From assembly GCF_000003605.2 (NCBI RefSeq), contig NW_003119429.1, positions 268,058 through 319,185 on the forward strand: 51,128 nucleotides of DNA. Direction: 5' to 3'. Shown one piece after another: positions 22,980-34,900 of this stretch. A program made the translations under genes and the position numbers. Positions within the stretch are counted from its first letter, which is position 1. Each line of letters starts with the position of its first letter. A model generated the notes under the pieces. The model did not search any database. It saw only the letters and a list, made by a program, of their open reading frames with translations, and was not told the origin of the DNA. This stretch comes from Saccoglossus kowalevskii (Eukaryota > Hemichordata > Enteropneusta > Harrimaniidae).

Positions 22980-25900
22980 TCATGCCATAAATACGATGAA
23001 AACAATGAAGAACACAAGGAGAACAACAAATATTTTTATCATCAGCCATCGGTTTGATGTGACAGACTGGAAATATTTTAACAATTCTCCATGAGCAGCT
23101 TCAATATTGCCATGTGTATCATCTATCTGTTGGTCAATTCTGCAAAGATAAAAACAGATACATGATATCTATCTCTCTTTCCACATTTTTTCTCCTCTCA
23201 TTCTTTTATCATGCTACTTTTGAAAGAGACTACTGTACATCTTTCTCTACAAGCACAGACTACCCACCTTGAATGGAATTCTAACCCATTTGACTAGTTG
23301 TACAAAATGCACAACTCTGGTTGAGCTAAAACGCATATTGTGTGGTAATGGTTTATGTGAAATAACTAACCTTTGAACTTGTTCCTCTTGTTCTTTAACC
23401 ATATGTGCTAACTGTTGGAATATACTTCCTAATTCTACTATAGTGGCTTCTATATTTTCCATAGTACTAGCTCTACTCTGTATGTACGAGTCCTGTTCGT
23501 CTATTAACTGCAACTGTTGTTGATAGCGCTGTTTATCCATATCCTCCATATTGATGGATACATCACCACCAAGACCACCGTAACTTGTCTTCTCGTCTTG
23601 GAGTAAAACTGAACCCGCTGAAATGGAGAATATTCATAATATTGAACAATTGCGACAGCTGCTTCCATGTCTTGAGAACCCCAGTGACAAGTTCACTGAA
23701 TATCTGTGATTTCCTTTGCTCATGAAAGTTTATTCCTCATTTTAGAGCATACCATTTGAGTCAGAGCATAGTATACAAGGAAGAATTTGATAAATCGAAC
23801 AACAAGCAAGTAGCTTTTTGATTGTTCTGACTGTTTGGTGTTAGGGTTCGGTAGCCAATCAGGAGACATATGGGACTGGAAACCTATTCATTAAAACAAA
23901 ATGGCCACCGGACAGCCATTTTGATTCTGATCTGAAAAATAAAATGACGTGCATCAGGAACCTGTAATGTCTAATGTATGTACCAAGTTTGAACGAAATC
24001 CATCCATAAATGCCAGAAATGCTTGATATTTGACGATTTTTTAGCACAAAAGTGACAACCATTCGGTCATTTTGAATAGGATCGTCAAACCAATATATAT
24101 GTCTATCTATGACATGTTGTATAATGAATATTTAAAATTTGAACATAATCAGTCAAAACAAGTTGGAAATATGGGTCTAGAAGCCCATTCATTAAAACAA
24201 AATGGCCGCCAGTCGGCCATTTTGAATGTTATCTGAAAAACAAAATTATTTGCATCAAGGTCCCATAATGTCTAATGTATATATCAAGTTTGAACAAAAT
24301 CAATCTCTGTAAACAGCCGAGAAATGCTTGATTTTTATGATTTTTTAGCACAAAAATGGCCGCCATTCGGCCATCTTGAATTAGATCTTAAAACAAAATG
24401 ATGTTCATCAAGGTCCTATAATGTTCAACGTATATACAAGGTTTGAACAAAATCCATCTGTAAACAGCCGGGAAATGCTTGATTTTGATGATTTTTAGTA
24501 CAAAAATGGCCGCCATTCGGCCATCTTGAATCAGATCGTGAAACAAATTGACGTGCATATGTATGATTGTGATTGGTCCAGGCATTTCTTAAATACAGGT
24601 CCGGACGCACGCACAGACGCACGCACGGACACACGGAGGTCAAAACATAAGTCCCTGTTTTCGGACTTCGTCCGAACGGGGACTAATTAAAGAGATCCAC
24701 TACTTACTATTGCCCTTTGTAGCAGACGGCGGCATACTTGCAGCTACGGGTCCTTGTGAAAACTGATCCCTTCTAGTTTTTTGCTCTTTTAGATTCTACA
24801 AGAGATTAACACACTGAATGATAAATAACAGCGATACTAAAACAAAATTATGCTTTAGAGGAGAAGAACAAGCATATATTTTGCATCTAATGGAATAATT
24901 TTACAAAAATGTACAGGGTGTCTGCATCCTACCTTATTAATAAACAGATTAAATATACCGGGAATAAGATTCCTGAAAGTAGAGTGTGTGCATGGCATCA
25001 ATCCCATAGTGCAATACCACAATGATATTCAGTACTCATTGAAGATGTTAGTAATATACCATCTATATGGTATTAGTTGAAACATCTATTGGTAAATTAT
25101 GATCATTCAATTCATGTGAAAACTACAATCAAACCTGAACACTGTATATATGAAGTACTTACCCGAGTGCGGAGTTCAAGAACCTCTTTGAAGTTGTTTG
25201 ACATGGATGCAAGTTTTGACTGAAGCGACACCACAACTTGACTGGAATGCGACTGCATGTGTCGTCCATTCTTGTGAGCTCGCAATTTAACAAGCTGCAA
25301 CCAACAAAGAACAACAATTAATCACAATTATTGATATTTTGAAAGACAGTACAAAAACTTGACAATATAAAGAAAACAAGGCAAGGGGTATTTACCTGTT
25401 GCAGCTGAGCAATCTGTTTGTTTAAATTGTTGATATCTTGTTTGATAATATAAGTCAGTTCTTGTATTTCAATAGGCTTATCATCGAATAATGACTTTCG
25501 TTTAGCCACTGCAATGATAGACAATAGATAATTCTACCAGCAACCAACATACTTATCAAATTATTGCGCTCAATGTCGGTACATTCTGTTTCCATGTCAT
25601 TTAAACAAAATTATAATCCATAATATCAACTCAATGTGGTTCAATATTAAGGATTCACTCTTTTGGCACAAGAATTTCCTGAGATTTTGCCATGTTTAGC
25701 ACTTGTTATTTTAAAATCAGTACTTACATATTGTGAGCTTCTCCAGTTTGGCAAATGTGTTGCTGATATCATGTCCAATTTTTCTGATGGAGAAGTAAAT
25801 CAGATTATGAAAAGTTGGTTGAAAAATTTCATTGTATTATAAATAAGTAAACATAATATAGCTCCCATCAGGCCATGCCACAACTACCGGTGCAAGATGC

Positions 25901-28900
25901 ACATACAAACACCAACAACAAAATGGAACATTAGAAAACAAGCCATGCATGGCACAGTCCCTGTTAGTTATCAAATTTAAGATATATAGTTTTATTTGTA
26001 GTAATATAGCTGGAATATAACCATGTCAGGAATATCATTTTTTAACATTAAAAATGATTGACATTTGTATCTGATCGTCAAAAAAGTACTTGTCCATATT
26101 GAGAGATATTGCTCTGGAACAGCATTCAAAATCAGCCATTTTGAATACATGTATATATATATATACCGTAAAATTCCTTTTTGAGGCCGCGGCTTCAATT
26201 AAAATTCATTTTTTCAATGGACGAATTCAGATGCGTGAAGTCTTGGTGCAGCTTTAATTAGAGCATTCACTTTGGTAACAGTGGGAATTTTTTTCAGAAA
26301 ACAAAGGCCAGAAGGGATAATGATATGCTAATGAGATGCACGACACTCGATTGCAACTTTGTTGCGATTCTAAGGCACTTTCGGATTTTTACACACAGAC
26401 AAACTTGTACACAAACGAAATTTCACATTGTATAACATACTGCACAATAAATAATATCTACAAATAGATTTGTATGCATTTGCAGATTACGGTACTGTAT
26501 ACTACAATCTCTTGAATAGACTAATTCGTTAGCACCGGTCACTCTTTTAGTAACAGTGCAGACAGCCGTCTGACACAGTCGATTGCGGCATGTTCAACTT
26601 CCGGCAGAGTGACTGTACATTCCATGTTTAATCTAGACATTGGGAAAATTAAAATAAAAAAAGTCAATCAAAAAAAAAATGATAATGAAAAAAATACTCA
26701 GTATATTATTTAATGTAATATATATTTATTTTTTTATTTTTGATAACGAAAAGTATATTCTAAAAGAAGTCAAAACAAAAACGAATGCATTCTTAGTAGC
26801 AAACGATCACGATAACGATCATGCTGCGTTTCACACAAGTGAATAACTTACTTGTTTTCGAAGTGTTACAATTGCTGATTATTAATCAGTAGTGATTACA
26901 ATAATGTACAAAAAATAAATTCGTTGAATTGTTGTGAAAATTCAACTTAGTTTCACCGTAAGCGAATGATTTTGGTCACATATAAATGCTCCGATAATAA
27001 ATGATCCGATACGATATCCGCCATGTTAGTTCAAACATCTTTAGTGACTTGAAACTGTTATGTTGACCTGATAGGTCAAGTTGCTAATAAACCAATCGAA
27101 ACGCTGGATGGTGCCAACGTGATTAAATTACCATAGCTCATTTAAATATGTTAATGTAGTTCAGCGACCTCATGGTAAACGAAACACGGAAGAGATTTAC
27201 CGTTGTTGTAGTTCGATCGTTTGGCTTTGATTTTGATGAGAAAACTGCATGATTTTTTTTAAATCAAGAAATTAGTTGTTTTCGAAAGATAAGCTGAGCA
27301 TTGAAGAAGAATTTAACACTTTTGAAGATAATAACAGCTCATTGTCGAAACGCCGTTTACACAGTCACGTTACCCACAATAAACCTGTACTCTGGAATAA
27401 GCGTCAATGACTACGGAAAACCTTAATTAGACTCTAATTTAAGCGTCAGGAATCATTGAAATGTTCGAAAAATTATGCCTTAATTTAAAATTAAATGGTA
27501 TATTTTTTTCTGAAATATGTGGTGGCTGTTTGGTTTGTGAAAGTTTGGGGTGCGGCTTATATTGCAGACTTTTCCCTGGGATCAAAACTTCAACATGAAA
27601 CAATGTCTCAAGTTAGGGGTGCGACTTCTATTAAAGCTGCGGCCTCAAAAAGGAATTTTACGGTATATAACATGATGTATAACGAATATATAAAATTTGA
27701 ATATATAATCAGTCAAAGCATTTAAGAGTTATGGCTCTAGAAGCCCATTCATTAAAACAAAATGGCTGCCAGACATCCATTTTGAATCCGATCTGAAAAA
27801 TAAATGATGTGCATCAGGAACCTGTAATGTCTAATATATGTACCAAGTTTGAACAAAATCCAACCATAAATGCCATATATATAATGATTTTTTAGCTCAA
27901 AAATGACCACCATTTGGCCATTTTGAATAGGATCGTCAAACCAATATATCTGTCTATCTATGACATGAAGTATAATGAATATTTGAAATTTGAACATAAT
28001 CAGTGAAAGCAAGTTAGAGATATGGCACAAGAACCACATTCATTAAAACATAATGGCCACCAGTCTGCCATTTTGAATCTTATCTGAAAAACAAAATTAT
28101 TTGCATCAAGGTCCCATAATGTCTAATATATATACCAAGTTTAAACAAAATCCATCTGTAAATAGCCGAGAAATGCTCGATTTTTAGGATTTGTTAGCAC
28201 AAAAATGGCCGCTATTCAGCCATCTTGAATCAGATCGTAAAACAAAATGATGTGCATCAAGGTCCCATGTCTAATGTATATACCAAGTTTGAACAAAATC
28301 CATCTGTAAACAGCTGAGAAATGCTTGATTTTTAGGATTTTTTAGCACAAAAATGGCCGCCATTTGGCCATCTTGGATCAGATCGTAAAACAAAATGATG
28401 TGCATCAAGGTCCTATAATGTCCAACGTATATACAAGGTTTGAACAAAATCCATTAGTAAACAGCTGAAAAATATTTGATTTTGATGATTTTTAGCACAA
28501 AAAATGGCCGCCATTCGGCCATCTTGAAACAGATCGTGAAACAAATTGATGTGCATATGTATAATATCATATATGATGTTTGATTTTGTGAAGTTTGATT
28601 TTGATTGGTCCAGGCATTTCTAAGATACAGGTCCGGACGCACGCACAGACACACGGAGGTCAAAACATAAGTCCCCGTTTTCGAACTGCGTCCGAACGAG
28701 TACTAAAAAATTATGGTATATGTATAGTATATGTTACCCCCCATCCCCAAGTAAGTAAAATTTGCATTTCCAGTTTTTGTGAATCCACAAAAAACAACAG
28801 AGGCACATCAGTTTAGACTTACTTTGCTATTTGTGTAAATTCGCTGCGTTGTAATAGAAGCTTGTTATTCTGAGAAAATTTTGCAACACCATTACCCTAG

Positions 28901-29944
28901 AGAGAAACAAATAATAAGAAGAGAATAAAGTATCAAATTATCAATTCTGGCAGGTCTAAGCTGATACAGAATTAAAAAAAAAGTAATTTTTCGTGTCTAT
29001 AATCCTGTTCATGATGTGCAATCAAATCCACAAGAGTGATTCAGATTTCTGTATAGTTTGTACTGGCCGTCGTTGCGATACAAAAACAAGGAAAATTTTA
29101 ATTTTAACAATTGAATAATTACTGTTGATGTTAACAGGGGTCGAAATACTCTGGTGCACACTGCACTATGCACATAGATTATTAGCTAGTGCAAGTAAAC
29201 TCAAAATATAATGTGCACGCTGTGCATGTAGAAATTAACACAACATTTTCACATTATATTCACTAAGCCTAAATTAAGATCAACCAACATTGTGAGACAA
29301 CTCAAAAAAAGCAAATTCTTTTGTGATCGCATTAATCGAGAACCCGTAAATTTTATTTAAACTTTAAAAGTGGTGCATTTCACAAGAAGTTAGTGCAGGT
29401 AAATTTCAAATTCAACATGTACACTGTGCGTGCTGGGAAAAATTCTATTTCAATCCCTGCTGTTATTTTGAATTGCATTGGGTTGCAATGTACAACATTT
29501 TAAATAGTTGTAAAACCAAATAAAGTTGGTGTAACAATGTTTTGTCAAAAGTTATACAAGAAACTGTAATTATATTGTCTCTGCAGTAACAAATCAACAA
29601 TAAAATTACAAGGGTTCTCAGTGGTAATGTAAAACAAGGAAAGTGGTTCATACTTCATGCTTTGCAAATCAGGCTATGTAAATATAAAACTGTATGGCAG
29701 TAGTGAATATGCTCATGCATTTTTTGTTTTGCAAGGGGTAGGGAAAAACAGATGATGTAAATACCTGTCTTGATTGAAACGACTTGACAGCCGACAGAAA
29801 TTCGTGTGTTCGATCCCTGCACGTCATATCTGAATTGTCTACATACGTCTCAGACACATATGGTTTGTTGCTGTAGTTCAAGTTATACAAATTGTCCTCG
29901 TCCCTGGCTTCATCTGAGATAGTGCGTCTTCGTCGAGTGGTCAT
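22980..29944 (-). CDS. STX5: Syntaxin-5, Golgi Qa-SNARE
   Basis: Eight coding exons (29,944-29,765; 28,896-28,823; 25,783-25,728; 25,508-25,396; 25,294-25,163; 24,795-24,708; 23,617-23,371; 23,139-22,980) join to 1050 nt, 349 residues, close to vertebrate long-form STX5 (~355). STX5 is the Qa-SNARE for ER-to-Golgi and intra-Golgi fusion. Residues 40-60 (MTCRDRTHEFLSAVKSFQSR) match the family N-peptide region that binds Sly1/SCFD1. The Habc bundle spans ~80-190 (KRKSLFDDKPIEIQELTYII). The SNARE core is ~258-320, with the zero-layer Gln at Q291 (MVKEQEEQ). The C-terminal membrane anchor is 327-349. The first Met follows an in-frame TGA and starts MTTRRRR. Two introns are filled with tandem-monomer repeat elements. 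No lesion is seen. Confidence 0.97.
23850..24687 (-). mobile_element. Tandem-monomer repeat element, copy 1 (Helentron/HINE-like)
   Basis: About five monomers of ~150 bp, each centred on the palindrome-like ATGGCCGCCATTCGGCCAT, recur at 23,901, ~24,058, 24,202, 24,356 and 24,506. After them come a GGTCCAGGCATTTCT block, a CACGCACGGACA-type microsatellite and a terminal hairpin whose arms are AGTCCCTGTTTTCGGAC and GTCCGAACGGGGACT, followed by AAT. It fills the STX5 intron between exons 6 and 7 and ends about 20 bp from the exon 6 donor. Central tandem repeats, microsatellite and terminal hairpin match the layout of non-autonomous Helentron-associated elements; that assignment is inference. Confidence 0.7.
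26010..28704 (-). mobile_element. Tandem-monomer repeat element, copy 2, split by a TA element
   Basis: Six ~150-bp monomers (at 27,763, 27,903, 28,052, 28,206, 28,353 and 28,504) share the ATGGCCGCC palindrome with copy 1. They end in the same GGTCCAGGCATTTCT block, microsatellite and hairpin (AGTCCCCGTTTTCGAAC...). Similar sequence (GCCATTTTGAATACATG) continues left of the 26,166-27,663 insert, so that element probably landed inside this one. The left boundary near 26,010 is approximate. It sits in STX5 intron 2. Confidence 0.65.
26166..27663. mobile_element. 1.5-kb TA-flanked non-autonomous DNA transposon
   Basis: The left end is CCGTAAAATTCCTTTTTGAG followed by GCCGCGGCTT. The inverted right end reads CCGTAAAATTCCTTTTTGAG then GCCGCAGCTT, giving near-perfect inverted repeats of at least 32 bp. 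The flanks are TA at 26,164-26,165 and 27,664-27,665. Subterminal direct motifs (GGTGCAGCTTTAATTAGAGC and GTGCGACTTCTATTAAAGC types) lie near the ends. No transposase frame is visible, so it is an internally deleted or MITE-like element of the TA-duplicating class. Confidence 0.78.
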
Positions 29945-31350
29945 TAGGCCAAGAACATTTCCCTCAGACCTCCCAAATATTTCTACTTTTCTTCAAGTTC
30001 TAAAGCAAGCAGTGATAATTGCACTTACAAGGCACTATCTGCATGGCAAAAGAAAAGAGTTGTACATTAGTCTTCAACTGTCATTACCAAATCTCAGTGA
30101 AAATGAAATTGTCATCATAGTCTAGTGGATATTAGGCCAATACTTTATTTCTGAATTTTATCCAAAGTTAATTAAGTGATTATAGACTGATATATATCCA
30201 CATTTCTTGATTTCTTTGTTGCATTCAATAACTGAACTCTTGACAGTGAAAGGTTTACAGTGGCTAGTGGCCTAAGCTTTGTGTGGGCTGCAATGCTCAC
30301 AAGGCCGGGTGAATACTCTTTGTCAAAATGGGTGGAAACACCTAGACATTTGAACACAGTATCAGCCTGTGATCACCAGTTGTATGTGATGTCACTGAGC
30401 TCAAAACATTTGATTTGGCAAAATGAGATTGTGTAGTTAAGTGTATTGACTATGATTCGCAGTGTAGTATCTTGTCTGCCAAATTGCCCATCATTTTGAA
30501 TCATTTCCATTGTAACATCAGAGTGCACTGACCTAATTCATTACAAATTCATATTATTCACAAGACTGACCAATCAAATTCATACAAACCATTGCATCTT
30601 AACATACTTGTAATTTTAAAGGTGCTGTGATACAAGAATCACAGGTTTTATTGAATGTTTTTGATCAACTGGCTTCATCTTGAGATAGTGCATATTTCCA
30701 GAGCAATTTTAATTTTCAGATGGATGGATAGTTGAATGGCAGAAATGACAGAGCTAATTTTTGTAAAAATGTGTCTAAATATTTTGATTTATGGCTTTGT
30801 ACATAGTTAAAATGAATGTCAAACTGGCCATTTGGTCAGAATCATGAACTTTTTAATCATTGATTTAAAAGTATCAGCCAGCCCATTGCTAGCTTTAAAC
30901 CATAGACTCTTTTTAAAGTTTATGATTAAACTACATTTTCTGAGTACACATTTAACTAATTATAATGTATAAATGTAGTTCCATGATGGTTAGAAACAAA
31001 TGCATCTTTCCAGCCCGTTATATCAAGTAATTGGACTTCCGTGTTTTTGTGATGTACCGATTAGGAAGATATGATGATTAAAAATACCTTACTTTAGACA
31101 TATGTTGTCGAGTCTCAACGAATCATCGATTACATAACAAATCTGTTAATATTACAATGAAGGCATTCCTGGCTTTATCGTCATAATAAATAATTAAAAA
31201 TATTGTAATATACTTCAGAAAATCAAAAATATAACTGAGGCGTACAAAAAAAAAGAACTTCATTTTCATCTGTCGTCGTGTCGTCTGTTCGGTGAGCCGC
31301 TTGGCGGTTTACCCCGTAATCGCCGGCGAATTTTATAAGTTAATACATAC

Positions 31351-31500
31351 CTGGTTTATTCTATCGGGTTCTTCTTTCTCTAATCCCGCAATTATGAAAT
31401 ACCAGAACCACTAAAAGCACCAAAAACAGATATTTTCTATTCACAAAAAAGTAAAACAACAGTGTCAACGCATCAACTGTCTGACGTCACCAGGTTTCCC
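31351..31500 (-). other. STX5: Probable 5'-UTR exon of STX5
   Basis: Reading on the minus strand, AGAATAAACCAG|GTATGT at 31,351 is a strong splice donor about 1.4 kb upstream of the STX5 start-codon exon. It lies just below a promoter-like segment. No in-frame coding continuity is needed because an in-frame stop precedes the ATG in the next exon. The 5' limit near 31,500 is a guess based on the promoter elements. Confidence 0.5.
31482..31489. promoter_or_regulatory. Palindromic CRE (TGACGTCA)
   Basis: An exact CRE/ATF palindrome lies in the interval between the divergent STX5 and MTR genes, with GCGCATGCG 12 bp further right. In vertebrates CREB3-type factors act on Golgi SNARE genes, so a role in STX5 transcription is plausible, but this is inference from the site alone. 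Confidence 0.5.
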
Positions 31501-31501
31501 A

Positions 31502-31510
31502 GCGCATGCG
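31502..31510. promoter_or_regulatory. NRF1-like site (GCGCATGCG)
   Basis: The string fits the core of the NRF1 palindrome (GCGCATGCGC) with one end mismatched (T instead of C at 31,511). NRF1 sites are common in TATA-less bidirectional housekeeping promoters. It lies beside the CRE in the STX5-MTR interval. Confidence 0.45.
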
Positions 31511-31900
31511 TCATTTCCACGTTGCAAGAATTATGGGTAAGCTCCTTTAACTTTAGTGTATGGACGATCTAATGCGATTGAAAAAAATACAGTGTTACAA
31601 ACGTCCCAATTTTTATTAAAGTTTCACAAGATATATTAGAGATATTATTTAAATCATTGCAAATATGTATATAATACATGTGTGTATAGAATAACATTTA
31701 CTGATTTCGCAGCCATACGAGTATTTTTAATTTATAAGTTAGGGAGCCCTATACGAACATCTCGCCGGTATATCTCGCACATCAAACCACGTTATCGTTC
31801 TTCTTTACTCAGTCCGGCGGTGAATAAACACTGGGAGGATCGATCTCCATATATTATATATACCGGCTCTTATTATTAGGTAGCAAAACGTGTATATAAA

Positions 31901-34900
31901 ATGCCACCGACCAGCATAATCGACATGGCTGGGGTTGAGATTACAGGTACGCAATAATGATTTTACTTTTATTTCTATATCTTACGATCGTGTAAAGAGT
32001 GCGTGTCCGCGGGAAATGTACACGCTTTTGGTACGTGCGTTCGGCCGCTCTGTGATCGTGAAGATGACGGTCACCACCAGGTTGCGCCGATATTGTAACA
32101 ATACAGGTAGGCAAATAGCCGACTGTTTCGTTGAACTTTGTTCTTGGACTCCTGTATCGGGATGATTGTTTTTATTTCACGAGTTACCTTCATGGTCATG
32201 TATGTAAACAACACTCACTCGATCTATAGTATACGCTTGTCAATGTCGATCTCAAAAACATCTGTCATGGTACTAGCAGACGACATAAAATAAAATGATG
32301 CAACTTTTGATTTACTCTGATTCCATCCTCATTGCTCTGATCTGATTATAAGTAATCATGGCGGTCGGTTTTCCGTGATCTTGTAGTACATTTTGCTAGC
32401 CCAATTTAGAACATATTACTCTCAATTAAAACACAGTAGCTGCGGGTCCATTCATGCTCCTTGTGTTTAGCACATGACGTGCCCTGATTTTGAAACCATG
32501 TGCTATTATTAGTTTATTTTACGGCATGTATTAAGGAATATTAAGTTTAATGCACAAATGAATTAACCATAAGTGTGAATTAAGGACTAAGTGTCAATGT
32601 GTACCTTCAACTTCAAATGTTTTCAGGGTACAATCATATAGGCAAACAAATACAATGCTTGTTACTGGGTGATAATTCCTGATAAACTGGCTTCAAAATC
32701 ACTTACAATAAAAAAACTTGTTCTGGTTCCAGACTGAGTTGATCTTCAATGTTTGTGCAGGGATTAATGATGCAGTGGTCATACCAGGAAGGGGACTCTC
32801 ACTCAGTTGAGATATGTCTACACCATGATCTCATTTGTCAAATGTTGTAGTATCATACTTCTCTTGTAGTTGTACATGTATTACTTTTTAGTTTTTGTTA
32901 CCCATATATTTATTGCTAATAACTGATAGAAATGATCTTTTTTTTTCAAAGATGCAATAATATATTACTATTACTCCTCAACAATAGTAATCTTCCCTGA
33001 CAGGATGTAGAACTGATATTTACATGAACATGGCATAGTTTTGGAAATTGACAAATGCCAATAACAATACTGAAAGTTACAAAAAGTCAGTCAACTTTTT
33101 ATGATAATCAGTGTGAAATATTCTTATTATTTCTGCCAAACACGAATTCAACATACGTAGTATTCAGCTCAGGCCATGTAATGATAATTTCAAAAATAGC
33201 AACATCAATGGTAGTATCACATGTTTTTTTAGATCAGCCAGTTTTTGGATATTTACATATCAGATGATATGGATATGAAATTGAAATTGAAAGCATTCTT
33301 GTGTACCCAAAATTTGAATCTTATTACATTTGATGGGTGCTGATTTCGCTATCACTAAATGTGTTCAGGCACAAAAGTCTGCACATGTATAGTTTGATCT
33401 GGGTTTTGTAAGTAAACCAAGACGCAAAAAAATACGGGCATATGCCAACTCAGCTCTGACCATTCCCACACTGGTTTCGATACATGCTTAGATTTTAAAT
33501 CTACCTCGGGTACTAATATAAAAAGTAAAGAACATATTTCTATACACTTGTAGTTGTATGTGTTAATTGATAATGCAGGAGTGTTTGTCACGATTACAGG
33601 ATCTTATTAAGAACTAGTGTTACCATTCAGTGCAGTGTTATCAATCTGGTGAGCTGCCCCCATAATATTACATCAGAACAATTACATTCATTTCCCATAC
33701 AATTACTTTTGTTATCATTTCAATGCATTATACTTGCTGAGCCTATTTTCACACTGTCAAGTCTGAACAGATACACCTGTTACAGTCATGGTTCTAGTTT
33801 TGTTTACTTATTTGTCCGAATTAAATGTTTTTGTGAATAATTAATCGCATTACTTAATGCTTAGGTATATCACTTGAAATACTACTGTATCTTGCCTGAC
33901 CAGAAAGTCAGTATAGAGATTTCTATGTGGTTCATCTGAAGATGTAACTTTTGTTAGTCTTTAATTGATGCATGAATCATCGTGTAATGAAAATAACATT
34001 TACATCCCCATCTTTTTTTTTTACAGGGAAGACTAAACTGTTAGTGGAGGCCCTGAAAGAGCGCATTCTTGTTTTAGATGGTGGTATGGGAACAATGATT
34101 CAGAATTGTAAACTAGATGAAGAAGCATTTCGTGGGGAAGAATTCAAAGACCATTCACACAATCTCCAAGGCAATAATGATTTATTGAGCATTACACAAC
34201 CAGACATTATTTACAAAATACATAAGGCAAGTGTATTGTAAAATAAAGCTTATAGAACAAAGAGTACAAAACTAGCTAAGTATGGTGTAAATGAGATTGG
34301 AACAAGTTAAAGGGCGGCAGTCGTCGTGCGGTGTCTTGTTCGATATGGGACTCATAGCGACGTATACAACGTGTGTAAAATACATTGTTTATTTACATGA
34401 AATTCGAACATGTGCTGCGCAACGACCACCACGCTTTAACTTAATTGATTCTGTGTGAATTTAAGTGTTCGTAATTAGCTTGTCACCTGACACATTGCTA
34501 GTCTGACATAACCAAAAAAGTTTTTGTGTGCTCGTCGATGGATTCAGTTGGACGTAAACTTTGTGTTCAAATGTTGCTGTTGGCAAGGGTAAATTAACTA
34601 TCAGCAACTATAGACCATATCCTGATTCTAAATTATAGTGCATTATGGGATTGTTAGTTCAGATTACACAAGCATGCACGCTCTGTGATTGATAGAGTTG
34701 TGATCGATTGTGGTTTGTTTTGGACATAACAATCCCACAATGCACTATAGTTTGTAATTATGATTTGGTGTACTGTATGTCAGTCTAACAAATGGCTTGT
34801 TTTGTTCATTTTGTGACAATATCTCTGATTTTCTGTTTTTTGTGAATATTTTTTTCCACATTCATTAGTTGTTTATATGATATCATTTAGTGCACATAAT

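Larger units (their letters stand above)
31352..31900. promoter_or_regulatory. Head-to-head STX5/MTR promoter interval
   Basis: Only 549 bp separate the STX5 5'-UTR exon donor from the first MTR ATG. The STX5-proximal half carries the CRE and NRF1-like sites. The MTR-proximal part has TATATAAA at 31,892-31,899 abutting the first ATG. If that were a working TATA box, transcription would start near the second in-frame ATG (31,925), whose GACATGG context is stronger. A short shared promoter is the simplest reading. Confidence 0.5.
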
